A DNA stretch of 6,981 nucleotides from an uncultured Eubacteriales bacterium (lineage in GTDB: Bacteria; Bacillota; Clostridia; Oscillospirales; Oscillospiraceae). Positions 1-4,812 of the stretch are shown one piece after another. The translations under genes and the position numbers were made by a program. The stretch is from assembly GCA_900547405.1 (NCBI GenBank), contig URGL01000085.1, forward strand, positions 1-6,981, written 5' to 3'. Under the pieces are notes generated by a model. It saw only the letters and a program-made list of their open reading frames with translations. It ran no database searches and had not been told where the DNA came from. The stretch's first letter is position 1. The number at the start of each line of letters is the position of its first letter.

Positions 1-14
1 CGAAAATCGGGGGG

Positions 15-47
15 ATTGCCACACCAGTCTGCGGACTGGTTCGCAAT
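15..47. repeat. Imperfect extragenic palindrome (REP-like element)
   Basis: The arms ATTGC (15-19) and GCAAT (43-47) are complementary. Inside them, ACCAGTC (23-29) pairs with GACTGGT (34-40) around a TGCG loop, leaving a small internal loop (20-22 against 41-42). Palindromes opening with GATTGCCA and closing with CGCAATGAC are, from memory, recurrent between genes in gut Clostridia, so this is probably one copy of a dispersed repeat. It could also be the transcript end of the gene upstream of the window, but there is no T-tract directly after it. One copy alone cannot prove repetition. Confidence 0.5.
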
Positions 48-58
48 GACATTTCCTC

Positions 59-132
59 TGTTTGGGCACCTTGTCTTTTTGAGACGGCCCCATCTTTTTT
101 GTTTGGACAGGTTGCTTGTTTGAGACGGGCCC
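59..132. repeat. Two diverged direct repeats, 41-bp period
   Basis: Segment 59-91 and segment 100-132 align without gaps at an offset of 41 bases, with 26 of 33 positions identical. The best conserved part is TTTGAGACGG (78-87 and 119-128), followed by a CCC-containing run. Neither copy lies in an open reading frame I would accept. They may be remnants of an inverted-repeat element, a regulator binding region upstream of the promoter, or the decayed end of the upstream transcription unit. Function is unknown. Confidence 0.5.
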
Positions 133-168
133 TCCTGAAATTTCTACAGCAAAATCAACAAAAAATGA

Positions 169-197
169 TTGCAATCCAAAAAACCTCATGTTATAAC
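169..197 (+). promoter_or_regulatory. Putative sigma-A promoter of the operon (extended -10)
   Basis: A -35-like TTGCAA (169-174) is followed by exactly 17 bases and then TATAAC (192-197), which matches the TATAAT consensus at five of six positions. A TG at 189-190, one base before the -10 box, makes this an extended -10 promoter. The region is the most AT-rich in the window. Transcription would begin near 203-206, giving a leader of about 95 nt before the first gene. No comparable promoter was seen ahead of any later gene, so this one probably drives the whole cluster. Confidence 0.65.
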
Positions 198-202
198 ACA
201 CG

Positions 203-297
203 CGTGACGTGAGGGACGAAACCGCACGAAACGTGATGAGCCTATTTTGCGGCAACGCAAGGATTACGGCCAGAGAAAGGGGAGCGGATAAGGCGAT
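203..297 (+). promoter_or_regulatory. 5' leader with small, mutually exclusive hairpins
   Basis: The untranslated leader holds several short pairings. CACG (225-228) can pair with CGTG (232-235) across AAA. TTGCG (247-251) can pair with CGCAA (256-260) across a GCAA tetraloop. CCGCA (222-226) can instead pair with TGCGG (248-252), which excludes the GCAA hairpin. Such alternatives suit a regulatory leader, but all stems are short and I could not match the region to a known riboswitch. The ribosome binding site of the first gene is either AAAGGGGAG (276-284) or the closer AAGG (290-293). Confidence 0.3.
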
Positions 298-855
298 ATG
301 AGCGGACCGATCAAGAAAATCTGGAATGTAGTCAGCAGCATCCTGGTTGCGCTGGTGGTGCTCCTGGCGCTTTTGCTGGTAGGGGCCCGGCTGGTGGGAC
401 TGCAGGTGTTTGTGGTGCTGTCCGGCTCTATGGAGCCGACCTACCGTACCGGCTCCCTGATCTATGTCAAAAAGGTGGACCCCTATACCATCCAGGAGGG
501 GCAGCCCATCACCTTCATGATGAATGAGACCACTGTGGCGACCCACCGTGTGGTGGGCATTGTCCCGGACGAGGAGGACCCCACGGTGATCCGCTTCCGC
601 ACCAAGGGCGATGCCAACGATGCCGAGGACGGCGGACTGGTGCACTATAAAAATGTGATCGGCAGGCCGGTGTTCTCCATCCCATATCTGGGCTATGTGG
701 CGGACTATATCCAGCATCCCCCCGGCAGGTATGTAGCCCTCTCCGCCGGGGCGGTGCTCCTGCTGCTGGTGTTTCTCCCGGATGTCTTCTCGGAGGACCC
801 GGACAAAAAGAAGAAGGCCGAGGCAGAGGACGGGGAAAGGAGGGAAGGAGCATGA
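298..855 (+). CDS. sipW: Signal peptidase I, SipW (ER-like, Ser-His) type
   Basis: This 185-residue membrane protease should remove the leaders of the TasA-like proteins encoded next to it, acting on the outer face of the membrane. A transmembrane segment spans about residues 10-31. The catalytic serine is S44 in SGSMEP. The second catalytic residue is H83 in ATHRVVG, which marks the ER/archaeal-like SipW class, in which histidine replaces the lysine of ordinary bacterial signal peptidases. TKGDAND (102-108) is the conserved Asp box, and GRPVFSIPYLGYV (122-134) is typical of SipW. A second transmembrane segment (about 145-161) leads to a charged, lysine-rich tail. An in-frame TAA at 289-291 makes ATG 298 the first possible start. 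The stop overlaps the next start as ATGA, so the two genes are probably translationally coupled. Family assignment is firm; the substrates are inferred from context. Confidence 0.93.
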   Translation: MSGPIKKIWNVVSSILVALVVLLALLLVGARLVGLQVFVVLSGSMEPTYRTGSLIYVKKVDPYTIQEGQPITFMMNETTVATHRVVGIVPDEEDPTVIRFRTKGDANDAEDGGLVHYKNVIGRPVFSIPYLGYVADYIQHPPGRYVALSAGAVLLLLVFLPDVFSEDPDKKKKAEAEDGERREGA

Positions 856-1439
856 AGTATCAGGGGAAGCACTGCCGCCGGGGCTCGGGCGGCAAAGCCT
901 TCACCGCCATGCTGGCGCTGACGCTGGTGCTGGCGGCCTACTGGGCAGTAGGCGGGACGGCTGCCTGGCTGGCAGCCAAGAGCGACCCCATTGCCAGCAC
1001 GTTCACCTTCGGAGATATCAACATCACCCTGACAGAGACGAACCACCAAGAGGGGCCGACCAAGATCATCCCCGGCGTGGACATAAAGAAAGCCCTGAAG
1101 GTGACGGTCCAGGCCGACTCCGTGGACTGCTGGCTGTTTGTCAAGGTAGTGGAAACCGGTACATTTGTGCCAGACAAGGTTACATATTCCATGGATAACG
1201 ACTGGATAAAGGGGGATGGCTCCCAAATCCCGACGAATGTCTACTATCGCGAAGTCAACACGGCCACGACTGACAGTGTCTTCTCTGTTCTGAAGGATGA
1301 CAAAATCACCGTCAGCAGTGAACTGACAAAGGAGGAGATCCAGAACATCACCGATCCCACCCTGACCTTCACGGCCTACGCGGTTCAGAAGGAAGGCATC
1401 AACACGGCGGCAGATGCCTGGGCAGTGGCCGCACCCTGA
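852..1439 (+). CDS. Divergent TasA/CalY-like secreted protein with SipW-type leader
   Basis: A 195-residue exported protein. A basic N-terminus (1-15) precedes a hydrophobic segment (about 17-38). The end of the leader, GGTAAWLAAKSD (34-45), corresponds to the G-T-x-A-Y-F-T-D signature of SipW substrates. It is followed by STFTFGDINITL (49-60), matching the first mature strand of TasA-like proteins. The usual PG...N-x-G-x-x-A-x-(I/V)R core is altered: IIPGVDIKKALKVTVQADSV (72-91) then CWLFVKV. The C-terminus carries the motif shared by the cluster, AYAVQ...AADAWAV (175-192). A purine-rich AGGAAAGGAGGGAAGGAG run just upstream is a strong ribosome binding site, and the start overlaps the peptidase stop by four bases. 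The position next to sipW resembles TapA of Bacillus, an accessory fibre protein, but I see no sequence proof of TapA function. It is probably a minor subunit or assembly factor. Confidence 0.8.
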   Translation: MKYQGKHCRRGSGGKAFTAMLALTLVLAAYWAVGGTAAWLAAKSDPIASTFTFGDINITLTETNHQEGPTKIIPGVDIKKALKVTVQADSVDCWLFVKVVETGTFVPDKVTYSMDNDWIKGDGSQIPTNVYYREVNTATTDSVFSVLKDDKITVSSELTKEEIQNITDPTLTFTAYAVQKEGINTAADAWAVAAP

Positions 1440-1500
1440 ATATCCATCTGTACGCAAACCCGAAGCCAATCCCGAATATGAATAAGGAGTATGGTGCATT

Positions 1501-2271
1501 ATGAAGAAGAAAATTACCGCAATCTTCCTGTGTGTGGCTCTCTTAGCCATCGCCATCGTAGGCGCATCTCTGGCCTACTTTACGGACACGAAGACGGCAA
1601 CCAATACCTTCACCGTGGGCAATGTGAAGATCAAACTGTTGGAGTCCAGCCTGCACCGTGAGAATGCCGGCGTTGCCAACGGCGAAACTTCTACCTCCGA
1701 GCTGTGGTCTGATGTTGCCAAGGAAGGCTCCGGCAACACCAGCAAGTACAAGGCTGGCGATACCTTCTACACCGACGCGCAGATCGAAGCAAACGCGGCA
1801 GAGTATACTTGCGACAACGTGCAGCTGATCCCCGGCCGCTCTTACCACAAGATGCCCTATGTTAAGAATGTTGGTAACAACGATGCCTACATCCGCATCC
1901 GGGTCATGATCCCTGCCAATCTGGACACCGCGGTTCTGAACAGCAGCATGTATACTTCCAGCGCCATGGATAAAAAAGAATTCATGGCAATGGATAAGAC
2001 CGGCCCTGTGGTCCGTGAGGGCATCAACTACAACGTCTATACCTTCACCCGCATTGATTCTCTGGCTCCTGGTGAGATGACCTACTGGAATGTCTGGGGC
2101 ACCATCCACATGGATACCACGGTTACCAGCGCCCAGAGTGAGGCGCTCTTCGGTGAGAACGGTCCCTATCCCAACGGTGTGTTCCCCGTTCTGGTGGAGG
2201 CCGATGCTATCCAGGCGGAAGGCTTTGCCAACGCCACCGAGGCTTGGGCTGCTTTCGCCGCCCAGCCATAA
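1501..2271 (+). CDS. TasA/CalY-like major matrix (fibre) protein, copy 1
   Basis: A 256-residue secreted protein. The leader (1 to about 26) ends in GASLAYFTDTKT (21-32), the classic SipW-dependent signature. It is followed by ATNTFTVGNVKI (33-44), the equivalent of the N-terminal strand of mature Bacillus TasA. By analogy with TasA, cleavage falls around residues 25-27. The core motif IPGRSYHKMPYVKNVGNNDAY (110-130) with IRIRVMIP matches the conserved PG...N-x-G beta-sandwich strands. APGEMTYWNVW (189-199) and a C-terminal LVEADAIQAEGF...EAWAAF (231-252) follow. AAGGAG (1484-1489) lies 11 bases before the ATG. Frequent GGT, GTT, GCT and CGT codons, unlike its neighbours, suggest high expression. 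It probably polymerises into extracellular fibres, as TasA does. A camelysin-like peptidase annotation (M73) is what databases often give, but no metalloprotease motif is visible. Confidence 0.87.
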   Translation: MKKKITAIFLCVALLAIAIVGASLAYFTDTKTATNTFTVGNVKIKLLESSLHRENAGVANGETSTSELWSDVAKEGSGNTSKYKAGDTFYTDAQIEANAAEYTCDNVQLIPGRSYHKMPYVKNVGNNDAYIRIRVMIPANLDTAVLNSSMYTSSAMDKKEFMAMDKTGPVVREGINYNVYTFTRIDSLAPGEMTYWNVWGTIHMDTTVTSAQSEALFGENGPYPNGVFPVLVEADAIQAEGFANATEAWAAFAAQP

Positions 2272-2306
2272 AGACCCCTCCCAAGGGCCTCGCAATCCGT
2301 TTTCTC

Positions 2307-2322
2307 CTGCGCAAGGGCGCGG
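2307..2322 (+). other. Short hairpin between the two major subunit genes
   Basis: CTGCGC (2307-2312) pairs with GCGCGG (2317-2322), six base pairs including one G-U, across an AAGG loop. No T-tract follows, so it is not a terminator. It could help RNA stability or processing between the two tasA-like genes, or be chance in GC-rich DNA. The rest of the 2272-2362 gap holds only the ribosome binding site of the next gene. Confidence 0.25.
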
Positions 2323-2362
2323 AACAAATACACCACCATTACATATCAAGGAGTGAAAGCAA

Positions 2363-3199
2363 ATGAAGAAGAAAATCACGGCAATCTTCCTGTGTGTGGC
2401 TCTCTTAGCCATCGCCATTGTGGGCGCATCTCTGGCCTACTTCACGGACACGAAGACGGCAACCAATACCTTCACCGTGGGCAATGTGAAGATCGACCTG
2501 ATCGAGTCCAAGTTCCACCGCCAAGGCTCCGGCGGAACCGGTGATACCACTATTCCGGCACCTGACCAGACCGCCAGCGGCATGAAGTATATTTCTGACG
2601 GCGCAAAGGCTTTCACCGATGAGCAGATCCAGAATGATGCCAAAACCTATCAGGAAGAATATCTGGCTGTAAAGGGCCAGAACATGGTCCCTGGCCGCCG
2701 TGTTGCCAAGAGCCCCTATGTGGTCAACGTCGGTGCCAACGATGCTTTCATCCGTATCCGTGTGATGCTCCCCACCGCAGCCAACAATGACTATGTTAAC
2801 GTGCATGACGGCGGCGTGATCACCAACGTATGGTGCAGCACCTCCATGCTTAGCGGCGAGTTCTTCAATACCAAGAGTGGCGGCCAAGCTAATGAGCCTT
2901 ACATCAAAAAGGCGGCGGTTACCAGGGACGGTGTAACCTACGATGTGTATACCTTTGTCCGCAACGAGCCGCTGAAGGCCGGTGCTATGACAGAGTGGAA
3001 CGTCTGGAACAACATCGGCATCAACGAGAAGGCTACCGACGCCGATATTCAGAAGGCCATCGACGCCGGTGCCATCAAGGTGGCCGAAACTGACAGCGGT
3101 GCCAAGACCATGACCCTGAACGTTCTGGTGGAGGCCGATGCCATCCAGGCCGAGGGCTTTGCCAGCGCTGCCGCCGCCTGGGATGCCTTTGACAATTAA
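2363..3199 (+). CDS. TasA/CalY-like major matrix (fibre) protein, copy 2
   Basis: A 278-residue paralogue of the preceding gene. Residues 1-44, covering leader and first mature strand, are identical to that gene, and the DNA differs at only about five positions over 132 bases. After residue 44 the proteins diverge. The core MVPGRRVAKSPYVVNVGAND (108-127) plus AFIRIRVMLP, the block LKAGAMTEWNVWNNI (204-218) and the C-terminal VLVEADAIQAEGFASAAAAW (254-273) keep the family pattern. This copy has a longer middle region with one cysteine (C158). AAGGAG (2348-2353) lies nine bases before the ATG. The 91-bp gap before it has only a short hairpin (2307-2322) and no promoter, so it should be co-transcribed. 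Two long stem-loops follow it. It is probably a second fibre subunit able to share fibres with copy 1; that is inference. Confidence 0.87.
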   Translation: MKKKITAIFLCVALLAIAIVGASLAYFTDTKTATNTFTVGNVKIDLIESKFHRQGSGGTGDTTIPAPDQTASGMKYISDGAKAFTDEQIQNDAKTYQEEYLAVKGQNMVPGRRVAKSPYVVNVGANDAFIRIRVMLPTAANNDYVNVHDGGVITNVWCSTSMLSGEFFNTKSGGQANEPYIKKAAVTRDGVTYDVYTFVRNEPLKAGAMTEWNVWNNIGINEKATDADIQKAIDAGAIKVAETDSGAKTMTLNVLVEADAIQAEGFASAAAAWDAFDN

Positions 3200-3220
3200 A
3201 ACCAATTATTCCTTCCCCAT

Positions 3221-3246
3221 GGTCTGCGCCCTTCGGGGCGCAGGCC
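3221..3246 (+). other. Stem-loop with UUCG tetraloop after copy 2
   Basis: GGTCTGCGCCC (3221-3231) pairs with GGGCGCAGGCC (3236-3246), 11 base pairs with one G-U, closed by the extra-stable C(UUCG)G tetraloop (3232-3235). It begins 21 bases after the stop codon of the second major subunit. No T-run follows, so it is more likely a 3'-end stabiliser or processing boundary than a terminator by itself. Confidence 0.6.
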
Positions 3247-3247
3247 G

Positions 3248-3285
3248 TATGAGAGCACCCGGCCCCTTCGCCGGATGTTCTCATA
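3248..3285 (+). other. Long second stem-loop, 16-bp arms
   Basis: Arm 3248-3263 pairs with arm 3270-3285 over 16 positions with one G-U and one C-A mismatch, around the loop CCCTTC (3264-3269). It follows the UUCG hairpin after one base, so the two would stack as a tandem RNA structure. It again lacks a T-tract. It probably protects the upstream mRNA segment from 3' exonucleases, as such hairpins do in other operons with unequal subunit output; that role is inference. Confidence 0.6.
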
Positions 3286-3316
3286 TGGTCTGTCAGGACC
3301 GGTGTATTCTCATGCT

Positions 3317-3335
3317 ATCCCGGACCGGGATTTTT
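3317..3335 (+). terminator. Terminator-like hairpin with T-tract (probably leaky)
   Basis: ATCCCG (3317-3322) pairs with CGGGAT (3326-3331) across a GAC loop, and TTTTT (3331-3335) follows at once. The stem is short for an intrinsic terminator. There is no convincing promoter between it and the next start at 3365, so the downstream genes must depend on readthrough. It may therefore act as an attenuator that lowers expression of genes after the two major subunits. Confidence 0.45.
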
Positions 3336-3364
3336 CTGATAACGGCTAGAGAGGAGCAAGGACA

Positions 3365-3916
3365 ATGAAGCGAAAACTTTTGATTCTGTCGGTGCTGGCC
3401 ATCTGCCTCTCCACCCTTGCCGCCGGAACCCTCGCCTACTTCACCGCGGAGGACAAGGCGCACAATGTGATCACCACCGGCGGGATCGACATCACGGTGC
3501 AGGAGTGGGCGGATGCGGAAAAAACCAGGCCCTTCCAGGACCTGGCCGGTGTGATGCCCAACACCACCGTTACCAAAATCGCGGAGGTCAGGAATACCGG
3601 CGGGGCCGAGGCCTGGGTCCGGGTGAAGGTGGAAAAGAACATCCGGCTGCAGGGCCAAGGCACGGCGGATGCCGGGCTGGTGGAGCTGACCCGCAACACT
3701 GTCGACTGGACGGAGAAGGACGGCTACTATTACTATACCAAGGCATTGAAGCCCGGGGAGGTCACCGCGCCGATTTTTACCGCCGTGACCTTCAAGGCCG
3801 ACATGGGCAACGAGTACCAGAACGCAACGGCAACCGTAGACGTCTCTGCCCAGGCGGTGCAGACCGCCAACAATGGCGCTACCGTCATGGATGCCCAGGG
3901 CTGGCCAAACGCATAA
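3365..3916 (+). CDS. TasA/CalY-like secreted protein with SipW-type leader
   Basis: A 183-residue exported protein. The hydrophobic leader ends in AAGTLAYFTAEDKAHN (19-34), a textbook SipW-substrate signature, followed by VITTGGIDITVQEW (35-48) as the first mature strand. The core is GVMPNTTVTKIAEVRNTGGA (62-81) with EAWVRVKVEKN, the PG...N-x-G pattern with asparagine in place of glycine after the proline. GYYYYTKALKPGEVTAPIF (120-138) resembles a block in the 4813-5361 protein. The C-terminus has a degenerate form of the shared motif, VSAQAVQ...MDAQGW (160-180). GAGGAG (3351-3356) sits eight bases before ATG. It is the first gene after the hairpin cluster, so it is probably made in smaller amounts than the two longer paralogues. 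Compact size and simple fold suggest a minor fibre subunit or cap; this cannot be decided from sequence. Confidence 0.85.
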   Translation: MKRKLLILSVLAICLSTLAAGTLAYFTAEDKAHNVITTGGIDITVQEWADAEKTRPFQDLAGVMPNTTVTKIAEVRNTGGAEAWVRVKVEKNIRLQGQGTADAGLVELTRNTVDWTEKDGYYYYTKALKPGEVTAPIFTAVTFKADMGNEYQNATATVDVSAQAVQTANNGATVMDAQGWPNA

Positions 3917-3931
3917 GGAGGATGAGCGCCT

Positions 3932-4795
3932 ATGAAGAGCAAAAAAGTGATCGTTCTGCTGATCAGCCTCACTCTGCTCGTCAGCATGACGCTTCCCGGC
4001 AGGGTGGTCGTCTACGCCGACCAGGCTGCCGACAGCGGCGACAGGAACCTCCTGTCTGAGAACGAAGAAAAAGACACTTCCCCGGAGGGTGCGGGAGATC
4101 CTGACGCCTCTGGGGCGAACCAAAGCGAGGACCCTCCTGAGCCCTCTGGGGCGGCCCAAAGCGAGGACCCCCCTGTGCCCTCTGGAGCGGCCCAAAGCGA
4201 GGACCCCCCTGGGTCCTCCGGGGCGGACCAAGGCGGGGACTCCTCTGTGCCTTCCGGGCCGGACCAGAGCGCAGACCCATCCCAACCGGAAGAGCCTGGG
4301 AACACCGGGGAGCAGAATCCCTGCACCTGCGGCGTGGCCCAGGGCAAGGCCCACGGAGTGGGATGCCCCCTGTATGACCCGGCTGATGTGATCGAGACAT
4401 TGCCGGCAAAGGAATGCACCTGCGGCCATGAGGACGGCACCCACGCTGAAAACTGCCCGATGTATGAGGTCCCGGAGGGGCTGGTGGAAGAGGAAGAGGA
4501 AAGCGAGGGGGCCAGCCTGACCGTTTCTGTGCAGGTTTCGGGAGCAGATAATGGGAATGCTGTTCTGAATCTGACCGGCCCGGAGGGCTATCGCAAGCGC
4601 ATTGTGGTCCATGGCAGCCGCATCGTGACCCTCAGCGGCCTTGGGGCCGGGGCATACACCGTCTCAGATGGTGAGGTCTCCCAAAGCGTCACCCTGGAGG
4701 CTGGGGAGAGTAACCGCGTGGACATCACGGTCATCCGGAGCAGCCACGGATGGCTGACCGGCGAAGCATATCAGGAATTCACCTTTGGCAGCTGA
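3932..4795 (+). CDS. Secreted repeat protein with paired Cys/His motifs and C-terminal beta domain
   Basis: A 287-residue exported protein that I cannot name. Residues 1-29 are an ordinary Sec signal peptide with a VYA-D cleavage site, unlike the SipW-type leaders around it. Residues 59-118 are five 12-residue repeats of the form PSGAAQSEDPPV, acidic and Pro/Ser-rich, probably an extended stalk. Two similar motifs follow: CTCGVAQGKAHGVGCPLY (131-148) and CTCGHEDGTHAENCPMY (162-178), that is C-x-C-x(6-7)-H-x3-C-P, which could bind metal or form disulfides. After an acidic stretch (185-192), residues 195-269 look like a small beta-sandwich of the Cna-B/prealbumin-like kind, with LSGLGAGAYTVSDG (234-247). 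There is no sorting signal or transmembrane tail, so it is released or held by partners. AAGGAGG (3915-3921) lies ten bases before the ATG and overlaps the preceding stop, so it is in the same operon. Confidence 0.75.
   Translation: MKSKKVIVLLISLTLLVSMTLPGRVVVYADQAADSGDRNLLSENEEKDTSPEGAGDPDASGANQSEDPPEPSGAAQSEDPPVPSGAAQSEDPPGSSGADQGGDSSVPSGPDQSADPSQPEEPGNTGEQNPCTCGVAQGKAHGVGCPLYDPADVIETLPAKECTCGHEDGTHAENCPMYEVPEGLVEEEEESEGASLTVSVQVSGADNGNAVLNLTGPEGYRKRIVVHGSRIVTLSGLGAGAYTVSDGEVSQSVTLEAGESNRVDITVIRSSHGWLTGEAYQEFTFGS
4106..4285 (+). repeat. Five in-frame 36-bp tandem repeats
   Basis: Five contiguous 36-bp units encode 12-residue repeats at residues 59-118 of the secreted Cys/His protein. The middle units (4142-4213) are nearly identical in DNA; the last two are diverged, with SSGADQGGDSSV and PSGPDQSADPSQ. 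Because 36 is divisible by three, gain or loss of a unit keeps the frame, so stalk length could vary between strains. Confidence 0.85.
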
Positions 4796-4812
4796 GAAAG
4801 GGGGCGGCAGCT

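Noticed and set aside
59..132. CRISPR array for the upstream direct repeats
   Set aside because: Only two copies, 79 percent alike, with almost no spacer between them and no cas genes.
873..894. Hairpin TGCCGCC/GGCGGCA inside the start of the 852-1439 gene
   Set aside because: The 7-bp stem is perfect but lies in coding DNA encoding a basic Arg/Gly segment, and such GC-rich pairs are expected by chance here; no other signal supports regulation.
705..1556. Long minus-strand open frames opposite the operon (also at 1543-2418, 2405-3205, 3293-4612 and 5411-6619)
   Set aside because: They mirror real + strand genes in GC-rich DNA, have low-complexity Arg/Gly/His/Pro-rich translations with no family motifs, and overlap firmly identified genes throughout.
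1501..3199. Camelysin (M73) metalloprotease activity of the TasA-like proteins
   Set aside because: The family label is common in databases, but no HExxH or other metal-protease motif is present in either protein; a structural fibre role fits better.
3189..3217. Perfect TTGACA at 3189-3194 as a -35 box for a second promoter
   Set aside because: It lies in the last codons of the preceding gene and no -10-like hexamer occurs at 16-18 bases; the expected position reads CTTCCC.
3138..3368. Small + strand open frame across the hairpin cluster
   Set aside because: It starts inside the preceding gene in another frame, runs through the stem-loops and shows no leader, domain or ribosome binding site.
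4750..4812. Upstream ATG at 4750 as start of the 4813-5361 gene
   Set aside because: It would overlap the preceding gene by 46 bases and add residues unlike an export leader; ATG 4813 has a good ribosome binding site and gives a proper basic plus hydrophobic leader.
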